From: Paramacrobiotus metropolitanus
Lineage: Eukaryota; Tardigrada; Eutardigrada; Parachela; Macrobiotidae
Assembly (NCBI RefSeq): GCF_019649055.1
Contig: NW_026570268.1
Location: forward strand, 744,001 to 808,000
Length of the DNA: 64,000 nt
Reading direction: 5' to 3'
The translations under genes were made by a program, and so were the position numbers. This document shows, piece by piece, positions 46,634 through 58,421 of this stretch. Numbering within the stretch: the first letter of the stretch is position 1; the number at the start of each line of letters is the position of its first letter. The notes under the pieces were generated by a model, which was not told the DNA's origin, searched no databases, and worked only from the letters and a program-made list of their open reading frames with translations.

Positions 46634-48620
46634 ATGACTGGACGTGGTAACCGAGGACGGCAGCCAGCGAAAAGCGCACCCACGACATCCAAAAGGGTGA
46701 AACGGACCACCACCGCCAGTAAGCTACCCACCACGGTACCACCGCGACTCGGAAGCCCAGGAACCGACGGTGCAATCTCTCGCGCAGCAGCAAAAAAAAC
46801 ATCAGGAACAGTTGGACAAAATTTTTGCAACAATGGAGCGTCTGGCACCACCGCCCCCACCACCGCCACAGCCAGCATCACCAGCACCGGAAAAAGTCCC
46901 AGATCCATCAGCACCCCTGCCGCTGTCTCCTTCCTTCAACCTACATATCCAGATCGGTGACTACTTCGGTAGAACCGTGCACTAGACGGATCACAACAGA
47001 CACTCCACCACCCGCAAGCGTAAACGCAGTGAAGATAAAGGTAAACATGGCAGCTCGCAGTCATCTGCAAGCAGTGAATTATCGGACACAATGCCAGTAC
47101 GCTTGCCGGCCCGCGAGCGCACTGGGAGACGCCCAGACGTCTTCAGCCGACTAGGCCCCCTGCGGGGAACTGCTGCCGGTAACACAACCATTCCTCCCCT
47201 CCCGCACCATTTTCCGTCGCTGGATAAGAAGCTCGTAAAAAAGCTGCTCGACCACACCGAATACATTGATCTGGACTTACTCTTGCTGAAGAACCGCGTC
47301 GAAAAACCAAAGAGGCTGGACTCCAAAATGGTTTCGACAACGGAAAGGTCACCATTAAGCCGCAAACGGGAAAGTTCGAATTACCTGTTCCACATCATGG
47401 ATGCGCGGCTTCGGCGTGTTCGCCAGTTACCGCTCTCACACCGCACCGGAACTAAGCACTCGATTCTACAAATACATGGACATAATCGCGTCGTACGTCG
47501 AGCGTGGGGTTCCGACCGCCAACTGGCTCGAGTACGATCGGCAGTTCCGCGCGCACAGGACTGGCCATCCGTACGACTTTGACCAGTGGACTCATCAACA
47601 TCAAGATACGTACACTGAATGCATCCAGAACGCAATGCACGCCGAACGCGAAACGTCGCCGCGACCGGAAAAGAGCGTACAGCACACACGCAGCCTAAGC
47701 AACTTGCTGCACGCTCACATTGCCAGCTCTACCAGGCAGACCTACGTAACGGCCGTCAAACAGTTCTCAGCATTTTGCAGCTCCAGATCCGCTCAGCCAT
47801 TTCCAGCGACGCCGGACATCACCGCGGAATACGTCGCACACCTGTATTCCACAAGAAAATCCCTCCGGACGGTAACCGTTTATCTTGCCGGCATTGACAA
47901 TTACCACCGTGAAGCTGGCATGACATCTTCAACCGGCCACGACATTGTGATTCGCGCCTTGCTAGGCTACAGGCGACTGGCACCACCCAGCGCAGACAAG
48001 CGACAGCCAATCACGCTGGAGATGATGCGATACCTGAAAGACGTCATCCGTTCCAGTCAGTTGTCCCATCATGAGCAAGCATTGTGCTGGGCAACGTTTG
48101 CCCTTATGTACTTTGGTTCCTTTCGGGTAGGAGAAGCAGTATCCCCCGGCACGAGCCACTGCGATCCTCGGCGAACTCTTGTGCTAGAGGACGTGCAATA
48201 TCACGGTAGTTATATCGCCATCCGATTAAAGGTCAAGAAGACCGATCCAACAGGTCAGGGCCATTCCGTAGCGTTGACGGCGACCGGTCATTCCGTGTGT
48301 CCCGTGCAGGCCTACCGGAAGCACCTGGCTCATGCTCAGTTCAGTTCGACAGTTAAAGCACGGCGCTCCTGATCCATCAGGACGGCAGATACTTCACTAG
48401 GCGTTCCGTGGAAGCCTGCCTCCATCGTCTCCTGGAGAGACATCCGGACCAGCTCCGCATCAACACCCACAGCTGCCGCATCGGTGCGGCAATTACCGCC
48501 GCGGTTAACAACGTGCCAGACCGTGTGATCCAACGCGCAGGGCGATGGAAGAGCAACTGTTACACGTGCTACATGCGGACACCGCCATCTACCACGCTGA
48601 ATCCCTACTCCAACGGGTAA
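46634..48620 (+). mobile_element. tyrosine-recombinase element (DIRS/Crypton type), frameshifted
   Basis: An N-terminal gag-like region (46634 to about 47640) includes IDLDLLLLKNRVEKPKRLDS and, after a frame change near 47400, RGVPTANWLEYDRQFRAHRT. A tyrosine recombinase follows: N-terminal core-binding part (SSTRQTYVTAVKQFSAFC), catalytic Arg in FGSFRVGEAV, a Lys region, then after a frameshift near 48365 the HSCRIGAA box (HxxR) and GRWKSNCYTCYMR with the nucleophile Tyr. Such recombinases integrate circular DNA without target duplication. No reverse transcriptase lies between the two parts, so this is either a Crypton-like element or a DIRS element with an internal deletion. At least two frame breaks make it inactive as read. 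Termini were not found. Confidence 0.8.
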
Positions 48621-49446
48621 CAGTTTGTTTGGGGCAGTCGGGCAGAAATTGGATATCGGAAACTCGTTACCGGGGTCGCCTGCACCGACTCCGATTTTGC
48701 GCATGCCCAATTCTGCCGACCTGTTCTCTCTCAGAAACCGCAACGCCGCAGTCGTTTCCACTTACTCGCACCTGCCCAGTGTCCACACACGAACAAAGAT
48801 ACCGCGGCGAACCGAATTTAATCAGACAATAACACTCGAGATGTTTGCGCTTTTCACAGATTTTCCTTCCGTTGCTACTCTCGACTACAGTGTGATTCTC
48901 AGACAACAGTAAAGCGAACACCTGATATCTGCGTAGTGTTACTCGTGAGTCGTGACCAAAGGTCAGTTCTAACTGGAGCAGTGGTCTCATTACATAACTT
49001 GTTGGATCGCCTCTGCTTCCATCTGGCGCTGGTGTTGTGTTACTGCTTTGCAACCATTGGAGACACGTCAACGCATTTCGGATTTTTCTCTTCTTGGTCA
49101 ATCGGATATACCTATTACCTACCCCAGCGGATTCTTCAGGATTCCAGACAGGGATTTCAGAGCATCCAGATAATGCACCTTTCTACCTGCGTTCCATTGT
49201 AATAGATTGATATATAAGCAAGTTGCTGTACCGGTGTCGGTTATCGGTGTAGAAAGGTCATAGTCGCTGAAGCGTACCTACCGTACACGACCGGTGACGA
49301 CAGTCAGAAAAAATTCCACAATTTTGGGCACCCTTAACGCTCGTCTTAACATCATTATTTCTTTACCGATTTCGAGAATTAGAAATCTGCACAGTGAAAG
49401 GCGAGTACGCTTCATCGTCAAAATATTTGCATGCTAAAGATGCAAG

Positions 49447-49523
49447 CCCGAGTAGTGCAGTGATAAGACGTTCGGCTACAGACGCAGCTGGCACAGGTTT
49501 GAGTCCCGTCATCGGCAGAGTTT
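49447..49523 (+). repeat. tRNA-like sequence (SINE head or tRNA pseudogene)
   Basis: GAGTAGTGCAGTGATAAGACG resembles a Pol III A box region and GGTTTGAGTCCC a B box, with the right spacing for a tRNA gene. The acceptor stem pairs poorly (GCCCGAG against CATCGGC), so a functional tRNA is unlikely. Flanking 48625-49446 and 49526-49990 hold no genes I can see. Confidence 0.4.
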
Positions 49524-49994
49524 TATTTCTTCAGTATCTTCCGTAATTCAGAAATTCATATTTAGATTTCATTTATAAAATCAGCAGTGTTCTCCTGTCG
49601 CAGGCGTCCGGCCTTCTGACAGATCCGTTGGTTCACTCCTCCGGGTGTATTTAAAGTACAGCAATAGGCTTGGCTCCACGAACCGTGTAAGAAAACGGAT
49701 AGCAGTAGCACCGTGTAAGAAAACGGACAATAAGTGGACAGCCTGCAGTAAAACAGCAGTGTTATCGGATCGGAGAGAAGGGGGCGCTTGTACAAAGGAG
49801 TACGTATCACGCACTGTTGCACTGTTGTTATCAGACTACGCTCAACGGGGCTTCGCTGTTTTGCAGCGGGGATGATAGGCAGTCGCACAGTGTGCTAAAA
49901 TCTGGCCCGCGCTCATTTTTGTGGCATATATCAGTTTATATCTCACTACACGCACAGCCCCTCTTTCAACAGGCTTATCTTATATATGTACTGG

Positions 49995-51380
49995 TGAATG
50001 AATGAATGAATTTATTTTCCCCAGGACACATAGCCTGGAAGAGACATTATTGTCATGATGTCGCGGGTTAGAAATAATAAAATAATAAAAGTAATAAAAA
50101 CTAAATAAAAAATTTATTAGGTAAAACATTGGAATCGTTCAACTGAAGTTCGGCAATAATCGTAGCGTGCCGTTGTATACATCACGAGCGTCCTTAAGGA
50201 CAAAATATATAAGTTTGGTGATCCAGAACAACACCTTTTTATCATCGTCAGTAACAAACACATTCTGTCTTAGGATATTAAAAAATGAGTCCTTCAGTGT
50301 CGTCCATTCCGGTTTCAGGGCTTCAATATGTGACCAAATTAGTTGACGTCGAGCTTCAAAAGCCGGGCACAGGAACAGACTGTGATTCTCCGTATCCACA
50401 GCCTCGCAACCAGGGCACAATCGTTCGTCGTGTATGTACCCATCCCAACGTCCAGTTTCTATCCGAAAATGATGTCCCGAAGTAAACAGCGCGAACAGGG
50501 CTCTCAAAAGATAGGTAGGGAGAGGTAGCCGCGTTACACTGAACGGCATAGTTGGGTGTACCTGTAACAAGAAAAACAAACGACCGCTTCGAGCAGCGTT
50601 AGCTCGCACTCGCTCTTTTAGAGCTTCCTGAAATTTTCCTTCAATCAGTGGGATAGTTTTTGTGACGTTAACGTTTCTTAGTTCTTCTAACAACATATCT
50701 GGTGTTTTCCAAGAAAAATTAATTACTTCTGCTAGATATTTTAACGCTCGGCGTAACCAGGCTTTTTTTCTTTTGACTGCGTTGTTTATGCTATCAATTA
50801 GACTATTAGTGCTGCCATTAAAAGTGAGCCGTTCGAATAGCGCAGAAGTTTTTTAATAAACGTTAACTGCATTCTGATCGCACGAAAGTGCAGTGGAAAA
50901 GATCCAATGAGGTAGTACAACGCATCGTGAGGGGCATTTGACTTCAATTCCAAGTGACCTTTCCAAGATTTAAGCAAAACTTGTCGACAGATGGGTCTGG
51001 CCCAATCAACTCGGAGCCGAAACAGCTGATACCTCCTACCGTTGCTTCAAAAATCGTTTCTGCCGTTGAAAAACCGTAACCTGGTCGTAAGTTTGTCAGT
51101 TGTTGCTTCATTCTGAAATAAGCCTTTTCACAGCTTCTTAGTCGATGTGCGGCCATTTTACTCAAACACAAATTTTCGTTAAAGACAAGTCCCAGGTATT
51201 TGAACTCCTTAACCTGTTCGACCTGCTGTCCCGATACGTTAAGCTTTAGTATAAACCCACAGAGTTTAGCACCTTTAACTACCATGGTAAACGACTTATT
51301 GATGTTTAAAGTTAAGTCAAAATCTGCAGAAAACTGAGTAACTCGATCAGCTGATAGCGGTTGTGCCGGATCATGACGGG
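49995..51380 (-). mobile_element. 5'-truncated non-LTR retrotransposon, RT thumb and C-terminus
   Basis: On the minus strand the upper part encodes the RT thumb (INKSFTMVVKGAKLCGF, then QVKEFKYLGLVFNENLCLS). After breaks, 50696-50139 encodes the C-terminal region with LPTYLLRALFALFTSG, the cysteine box CPGCEAVDTENHSLFLCPAF, and a stop. The 3' end is a short (TTCA)n run at 50010-49994, typical of LINE tails. The catalytic RT motifs are absent, so the copy is dead. It belongs to a different LINE group from the RGNAAS fragments. Confidence 0.78.
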
Positions 51381-51703
51381 TTTTCTACATGGCCAACTGA
51401 TTTGTTCTTCAAAGAGATTATCTTCCGCAATGTCGAAGGGAGACTATTGTGCGTTGGTGTCGGGTCTACGAAATTACAGAAGCTTCGCTTATTTTTTTCA
51501 TTGAAAAATACATTCGTGTGAAAACTGACACGCAATTAGCAGCCTCCAAAACGGTGGCTGGAAGGCAAGTGCTCTTTTCTAGCGCCCAAGCTTAAAAGCA
51601 GTATTTTTCCACCATACATTAGATTTTTAATTTGTACGATGCTGTTTATTAATAATCATCGCACAGTTATTATGGTAATAAAGAAAGAAACACGCTATAT
51701 TAA

Positions 51704-52650
51704 TCACAACAGCAAAACTTCATTTAAACTATCCACTCCGTCCATCGTGCCAAGGATAGATGCTGCATTTCCGCGCTGAATCTCCAACGATAGTCGTTGA
51801 CGCAAAAACTCATGTGATCGACGTTCTCCTGTGTGCTCCTGAAGTCTTTTGCCCAACTCCTTCACAATGGCGATGGCCGACGGGCCCCAGGGACCCATCG
51901 TCTCAAAGGCAATCGGAGAAAAAATGTAGCGCCCTAGCAAAAAGGCATACCGTCGGGACTTCTTTTCTTCTGCTTGTACAGCAGCAGCACCTGCCGTAAC
52001 CGACGTAGACGGGAGATGGGAAAGGGCCATTGTGTCGACGCACGTCACATCCCATGCCAGACACATTCCTCTTTTCCAGGCGAATGTTGTACAGCCGTCA
52101 GGGCGTTGATCTGTTGTGGAGGGCGTGCCGCGTGGTTCGAGCTTCGCAGGGACACCAGCTGAAATACAGGCGCGGCAAATAATACTGTTAAGCCCACCAT
52201 GGCGCGCATGCCTACCGGCCGAGAAGTTGCATGATAATCCATGGTGGCCCAACTTGTCAACATGCTTGTGGCATTTGGTGCGGTTATGAGGCTCACAGAT
52301 ATCCGCTCCAAGACGCAGGCCAATCGAAATTTCATCGTTTCGTCGTCGAGTAGGTTGCCGATGTGGGCTGAAGGAAGCGCATTGAGCCAAATACCGGCTT
52401 CCGGTCTGGACTGTGCAAGAAGGCGGGCAGTGTTGATGCTGTCGCCACGAAACAAGTCCATTAAAACCGAAACCGACACATTACACAGCGGTAAGTCCCA
52501 AGTTTTCTGAAGCTTTCGGAAGGCAACTTCTGGCACTTCTGGTTGTCGGGCTTTAAATTTCCACAACGCAATTGCTTCGGAAGCGTCCACTGCCGGTAAG
52601 TGAGGAAGCATCGACGATAACAAACAGGATACGGAATGTGTTGTCAAATT
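51704..52650 (-). mobile_element. LINE C-terminus with CCHC finger and restriction-like endonuclease
   Basis: The minus strand first encodes GIWLNALPSAHIGNLLDDET (frame 52647-52045). After a frameshift near 52330 comes GLRLGADICEPHNRTKCHKH and GHHGLSC, a CCHC zinc finger. QRPDG then WKRGMCLAWDVTCVD has the spacing of a PD-(D/E)xK restriction-like endonuclease. The terminal module FETMGPWGPSAIAIVKELGK ... RGNAASILGTM follows. RT itself is missing. In RLE-type LINEs (R2/NeSL-like) this endonuclease nicks the target for reverse transcription. It is the longest member of the RGNAAS family here and shows what the shorter tails derive from. Confidence 0.8.
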
Positions 52651-53279
52651 AATTTATTTTTAATGTGTTGTCAAATTAATTTTCTCGATACAAAAAATAG
52701 CGCCACTATTTTATCAGTCAAAACAACATTCTTGACCAAAGGTCACTCAAGTTGCAGCAACAAATTGCTGTAACTGCAAAGTGCAAATGCTGAAAATTGT
52801 ACAGTTTACACTTTGTGGAAGAAAAATTAAATTAGTGTCCGTTTCTTTAGAAGGGCAGACTTTGCAACTTGTAGGACAAGTTTACGCTCTGTAGAGATGG
52901 TGGTTTTTCGGTTCAACTTGCTCTTGACTTTTCTTGCTCTCCTTGACTCCTACACAGAGAAATCTTTTTAGATGCCAAATGCATCCGGTATAAGTATGCC
53001 CGTTATATCTATAAACAAGCGTCAAATATAAGCAGGCCGTTAGTATCTGCTGCATGACTGCCGCGTACGTATCCCTTATCTATGCACAAGCAATGACTAA
53101 CAGCAAAAAATTGAAAACAACACCAGCCATTAATAATCGATACATATGATGGGAAAACGTGATAACTGAGAGAGGGATGAATCGCGTCTTGTATGTTTAT
53201 CTGAATTTCATTTGCAAATGCATACAAAATATCATCCTGCAGGCCGTTCTAATTAAGTACACGGAGCTAGCAAGCAATC
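52651..53279. other. spacer with a duplicated short unit and a dispersed repeat
   Basis: GTGTTGTCAAATTAATTT occurs twice around 52638-52680. At about 52838-52950 a segment (TTTCTTTAGAAGGGCAGACT ... CTGTAGAGATGGTGG) is similar to 59590-59695, so it is a dispersed repeat of unknown type. AAAGGTCA lies near 52739. Confidence 0.5.
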
Positions 53280-53471
53280 ATGAACGCCAGACAAGCTGCA
53301 ATTAAGGCTGCCGAAGATGCAATGGTCAAAGTGATTAATATTAATCACTTTGCAATGGTTGTGGCAGCCGTGGAAGAATTATTGAATTCTTCTTCTGACA
53401 GCAGCGCATTTCTATCATCCGAACAAGAAGTGGACGATGAAGACAAAGAGTATTCTTGGAGGGTTGTTTAA
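53280..53471 (+). other. small acidic ORF containing a perfect palindrome
   Basis: A 63-codon frame from ATG 53280 reads MNARQAAIKAAEDAMVKVIN and ends with an acidic stretch EQEVDDEDKEYSWRVV. A 24-bp loopless palindrome (AAAGTGATTAAT and its complement) occupies 53328-53351. I recognise no family; a transposase N-terminal fragment is conceivable. Confidence 0.3.
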
Positions 53472-53651
53472 AAGTTCATTAATTGGTACAAATTTAGAAT
53501 TATTTCTGATGGTTACTACGACTAAATCGTACAACGACAGGATGCTGTGAGATGACTTAACGAGACCGTGGCAGTTGAAGAAATAAGCGCCAAAAATGTC
53601 CGCTAGAATGCAAGTCGATGCCTGATATTGGCCATGAATGTGTGTATGATT

Positions 53652-53683
53652 TATAAAACCGAGCTCTTTAGCTCGGTTTTATA
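53652..53683. repeat. perfect 14-bp hairpin with 4-base loop
   Basis: TATAAAACCGAGCT at 53652-53665 pairs exactly with 53670-53683, loop CTTT. It resembles an intrinsic terminator in shape, but this is a eukaryotic window and no T-run follows. The rest of 53472-54194 shows no gene. Confidence 0.85.
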
Positions 53684-54194
53684 ATTCAGCTGTGTATCTG
53701 CTATTTGGCCAATGGTGGCGTTGTTATGATTCAGTTTTTTGTGACTCAGAATCAGTGCATGATAGCCCGCGCACCGGAGCGTTTTTGGCCTAGATATTGC
53801 CGGCAGACGTGTCTTCATACGTGCATATTTGACACTCAACATAGTCAACGTGCAATTCGCTCGATTATGTTAAAGCGCCTCAGTGCATCCTGGTCTGATA
53901 AGACACAGAAGAATGAGAGAGGTCATGCTGAAACTTGCGTGCACACAACGGTCTGTCACTGTACTTCAGGATCTGATTCTGGGTCAATTTTGATTTGGGA
54001 ACTCTTAGTATATTAAATTTTTGAAAAGGGTATTCCTCTGAACCACGGGTTTGCCTTCATTTCCTCCACGGAATGCTTACAGAACTAACAAAAACAACTG
54101 AAGGAGCGGCGATTATCTAACGTTAAATGTTAATTTCGCAAGCCCGAAGCACAATTACCGTAGTACGCTGTCTATCCGTTATCAACTGCATTCC

Positions 54195-57100
54195 ATGGAC
54201 ATTTTCATGCCTTCGTATCCGTTTCGCGGGCTAGCTTGTGGTCCGCGGGAGATCAACTACGGGAACACCGTGCTGGTGCAGCGCGACAATGGTGAACGAT
54301 GGCTGGGATACGTGCAGGACATTGACGCGGACCGGATGTTCGTTAATTTCGATGCGACAACGGCCCCCGCCCAATGGATCCATTCCCGTCATGTCCGGGC
54401 CCAGCGGTTTCTAAACGATGGCCTCTGGTCCGACTACTCCGTGCACCAACAAGTGGCGGCCACCGGCAGTTATCCGGTGCAGGTGGCGCTGCGACGTACC
54501 GCCGACGGCCCACACATATTTCGCCCGGCCCGACTAGTGACGCCAACGGCGGCGCTCGAAATTTTTTTCGTCCAGGTGAATGATGGAACGACGACACGGT
54601 ATCTCGTGGCCCACCAGTGGCAGATTGCCATCACTCTGGCAGCCGATGCGCCGCCCCTTTTTCAGCAAACCAGCGGGCTGTACTATCGCAAGTTCATTGT
54701 TCCCTGGGTGAGCGCTCCGGGCAGACTGAACGTCCAGGCAATACATAGATGCCTAGAAGAAGCTGGAGTCGCATCCAATTTAGCGATGTTTGGAACTAGT
54801 TACAAGTGCAATGCGTATGTGGCCTATCGCGTCTGCGTTCGTGTCATCGGGAATTTCCTGAGTTTTATTTGCGCGCAGTTCCATGGAATTCATCCGAACT
54901 CTCGAGCGGAATGGAATGAGGACATCTTTAGTGAAGCCTGCGCAAAATTCCATTCTTATTTCACACTTTCAGAAGATGTAATGGAGACCTCTGACACAGG
55001 AGTAATTGCCGGTATGTACGTTCTTATCTCGACTAGGGGGACAGCAACGCCAATGGGGCTGTTTTAGGAAACCATCCTTATCTAGTCGGCTGTAAGTTGT
55101 AACAGTTGACGACAAAAACGGCAAGTTTTCGTTTCGTAGTTTTCGTTTCGTAGAAAACAAAAACATGACTAGTTTTCGTTTTAATCTGCACCTATGGCAC
55201 TGTTAGTGAAAGTTAAATTTTTCAGGGTATGTGTTTTTGACTTCTCAAACTTTATCGGTCAAATCATACTTGGGAGCAAAGTAGGGAAAGAAACCTGCAA
55301 ACTACAACAAGAACATCTCATTTAATTTATCCAGCCCTTCCATCGTGCCAAGCACTGACGCCGCGTTACCCCGCTGAGTTTCTATCGACAAGCGCTGTCT
55401 AAAAACTCATGCGAGCGTGCTTCGCCAGTTTGCTGCTGAAGTCTCTTCCCCAGTTCTTTGATAAACTTGGAAGTTCTGACTTGGATTTACAGTATCCCAC
55501 AGCATTTTCTACATATTAAAATGTTCTACATATTAAAAGATGCTCTTAAAGCATCTCAACTCGAATTGCTTACTCAGCGCTTCGAGGGAGCTTACGACTG
55601 TACAGATTGGAAAAGGATGCAAGGTCACGAATCAGCTATGATTACGATCAGGGCCGTAGCGAGGTCCTCGGGATGGGGTCCGCGCAATTTGGCTGCGCCC
55701 GCTTTGAAGTTCGATCGGCGCCCAACGCGCCCATAAATTTCGAAGCCTGCGCCTGTAAAAACGCTTTACTTCGTGCTTTAATAGTTTTAATTAGTAAAAA
55801 TAATTTAATTGTCATAATTATTGACCACCGTACATTAGGCCAAAGGTGCGGCATAGGTCCTGTCTGCGCCCTTTAAAAAATCCAGAAGTTTTGCGCCCGT
55901 GCGCCTTTGCACCAGTTTCGGGTGCAAATTTGATTCAAAGTTGGCCGAGGAGGGGTAGGCGTGCGCTAGTACGCCTATACCCTCGCTACGTCCCTGATTA
56001 CGATTACCAGAAGCGAGAAACACTACTGCGGCTACTCCCATATAAAGTCTACTTCGGCTGCCGCCGGATCCGCAGCAGCGCAGGCGGAAGACCAAAAAGC
56101 CAAGTTATATGCATATCTGGAGGGCCGATACATCTTTGCGCCTCTTGCATTCGAAACTCTTGGACCTTGGGGAAAGTCGGCATCAGTTTTAGTGAAGGAA
56201 ATTGGCAAACGACTACAGTAGCATACTGGTGAGCTTCGGTCAGTCGAATTTCTCCGTCAGCGTTTGTCGATTGAAATCTAAAGAGGCAACACAGCTTCCG
56301 TTCTCGGAACCATGGATGGAGCCGAGAAATTTAAGGAAATTCAAGGCTTGCGATAAAATATATAGAAACACCAGTTTACTGTGCGGCCAGGCCTAATTTA
56401 TTAGACGTCGTCCCGTACGAACGGAAGAAGAAACAAAACTAAAATCAGGTGTCCTTAGCTTCCGATGAATGTGTCTAGTCATCCTACGCGCATGGTGAGC
56501 TAAATAAGTTTAATCTTTTAACGTCCGCACACTATCTGGGCTTGGACCCAATCCGGGGCAGCAGACACAGAACTGGTCAGAACAGGTGGTTACACATGGT
56601 GAACCGCTTCGGCAACATTCATCCGCCTTTAATATCCTTCATGTGTCCTCCAAATTTTCTATATTTTTAAGCACTGCCGTATTCCATCGTATCTCTGAAG
56701 TTCCGAAGTATCCTTTACGCACTCCACTCAAAAACCTAAAAAAATTATCCAGATACATGAAAGATACTCGACAATACAGCAAGAATGCGCTAATTATTAC
56801 TGTAAAAACATGTCTCGAAAAAATTAACGTGTACGAAGTCGTTCATATCTATGCAATTTGGAAGTAGCAAACCGTACTAAAGTTGCGTACGTTTTCTTTG
56901 TTAGCAGTATAAATCATCCAGTTAACAACAGTTACATTGTTACAGCGGTTATACACTACTTGATGATTGCGTAAGCTTAACCGTTTAAAATGGTTAGGTA
57001 GTTATGGCTCCAGTCAACGCGTCTGCGACTAGAATACTTTTACGGTAATAATCCTATGTTTTCGGAAGCAGGAATATCTAGCACGAGCAGGAATGTTTTC

Positions 57101-58421
57101 GGAAGCAGGACAGACTGGCCTAAAATCTACTCCACTTCTGGAATCTCCATCAGATGTTAGAGTACAAAAATCCGGAAATTATGTAATAATAATTAGTATG
57201 ATCCTCCTCGTAGGCAATGACGGATGTATTGGAGACTTGGTGTTGCCGGTTATGGCCAATGTTCTGATCTCTCTGGACCTGTACACTCAAGCAAAAATGA
57301 AAAGGTGACACACTTCCGTACATTATCAGTTTATAGCTTGACCGCTTTCTAAAACTGCCTTGATTATACTCGAATAAGGGTGTTATATCACTTGAAGGGT
57401 GTGCATACTGTGGTGCCAGCTTTTAACAACCAACGTTGCCAGTCTACACGTTGTTCTCGACAGCTGCCTAGTGAACCCGAAGCAACTCTTCACCTCTTTC
57501 GCCGGCGACGATATGTACCTTTTTGCGTGGGCGGTGAACCAGGGCGTTACCGTCCACACCAAAAGTATGACGCTGCTCGACGACATGGCATACACCAATC
57601 TAGCCTTAGTTACCAAAGTCGTGGTCGAACTGCTGACTGCCAGGAAGATTCATCTCCACTACTTCCTTATCAAAGATGGCTTCACGGCGGATGTATTGAC
57701 GACATCCAGGCACCAGTACGACTTTCCTTATCCACATACGGATAACAACGAGGCCGACCGTACGTGGAAATGCTACAATTTAACGAAACTCATCACGATC
57801 AGCCGGCAATTAGTTCTGCGGAATTATGCCGTGGAAGATTTCGTCGAAAGAGTGTGGCTTTTGTTTCCTAACAGCGACTTTCCACGCGATGAAGCCGGAT
57901 ACAACGATTCCGACCGGCACGCTGTAGATCGCAAACTGCCAATAACCATCCCGTTTTTAATGCTGCACTCGACCGATGGAGATGCCGGTATTCTTCAGCA
58001 GTTTATGTTCGCAGCGGAACAGAGCTGTCCTCCCCTTAATCCAGATGTCTACGACCGCGTGCGTTCCGTTCATCGGCGATGGGTGGAGAAACTGGAATAC
58101 CCAGCCCATTGGCGGCGCATCCGACACTTTCTTCAACTGTAAGTTCAGCGCAAAATCTGAACACTTTTCATAGCGTTTTTACCAGTATCGCTCGTTCGTG
58201 CACTTCTGCCGGATGACATCTGGTTTTGTAAAAGGTGTCTACTGTCTAGTATCACTTCCTGTGAATGGGTTCATGGTTTCGCGGAATCATATAGGTACAG
58301 CGGCTTCCGATCCGACGGCAGTATTCTCAATTGGACGGATGTGGACCTGAGGCGGCTGGATGTGAACTATCTTACCAAGCTGGCGGTAGCAGCAATTGAT
58401 ACGCATTTTGTTGCGGTATGA
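54195..58421 (+). CDS. Tudor-like/F-box protein, copy 3
   Basis: Exons A 54195-55011, B 57214-57304, C 57398-58138, D 58295-58421 join to 591 residues with the same 1-2-2 phases as copies 1 and 2. Exon A has INYGNTVLVQRDNGERWLGY and FDATTAPAQWIHSRH. The F-box spans B and C (DLVLPVMANVLISLDLY, then MKRVCILWCQLL). Exon C is the most diverged (FAAEQSCPPLN in place of AANDNCPAV) but keeps HWRRIRHFLQL. Exon D has NWTDVDLRRLDVNYLTKLAV. ATG 54207 (MPSYPFRG) aligns better with the starts of the paralogues and may be the true start. Intron A-B is 2.2 kb and has taken in two LINE tails and a hAT-type MITE. The exon C stop overlaps a GTAAGT donor. Confidence 0.8.
55317..55462 (-). mobile_element. LINE 3'-end fragment in intron of copy 3
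   Basis: Minus-strand DNA closely matches 17997-18142: LGTMEGL, QRGNAAS and TQRLS-type coding with a one-base deletion near 55403 that breaks the frame. It is inserted antisense to the host gene. Confidence 0.72.
55649..55996. mobile_element. hAT-type MITE with 8-bp target-site duplication
   Basis: The ends CAGGGCCGTAGCGAGG and CCTCGCTACGTCCCTG are inverted repeats. Both are flanked by the same 8 bp, ATTACGAT (55641-55648 and 55997-56004). CAGGG ends with an 8-bp duplication are the signature of hAT transposons. No transposase fits in 348 bp. Confidence 0.88.
56030..56355 (+). mobile_element. LINE 3'-end fragment with internal stops
   Basis: The plus strand encodes KSTSAAAGSAAAQAEDQKAK, then FETLGPWGKSASVLVKEIGK, a stop, FLRQRLSIEI, a second stop, and RGNTASVLGTMDG. 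It is the sense-orientation counterpart of the 55317 fragment and is clearly dead. Confidence 0.78.

Noticed and set aside
49447-49523. Functional tRNA gene
   Set aside because: A and B boxes are plausible, but the acceptor stem does not pair well; kept only as a tRNA-like repeat.
53652-53683. Rho-independent terminator
   Set aside because: The hairpin shape fits, but the window is eukaryotic and no gene ends there.
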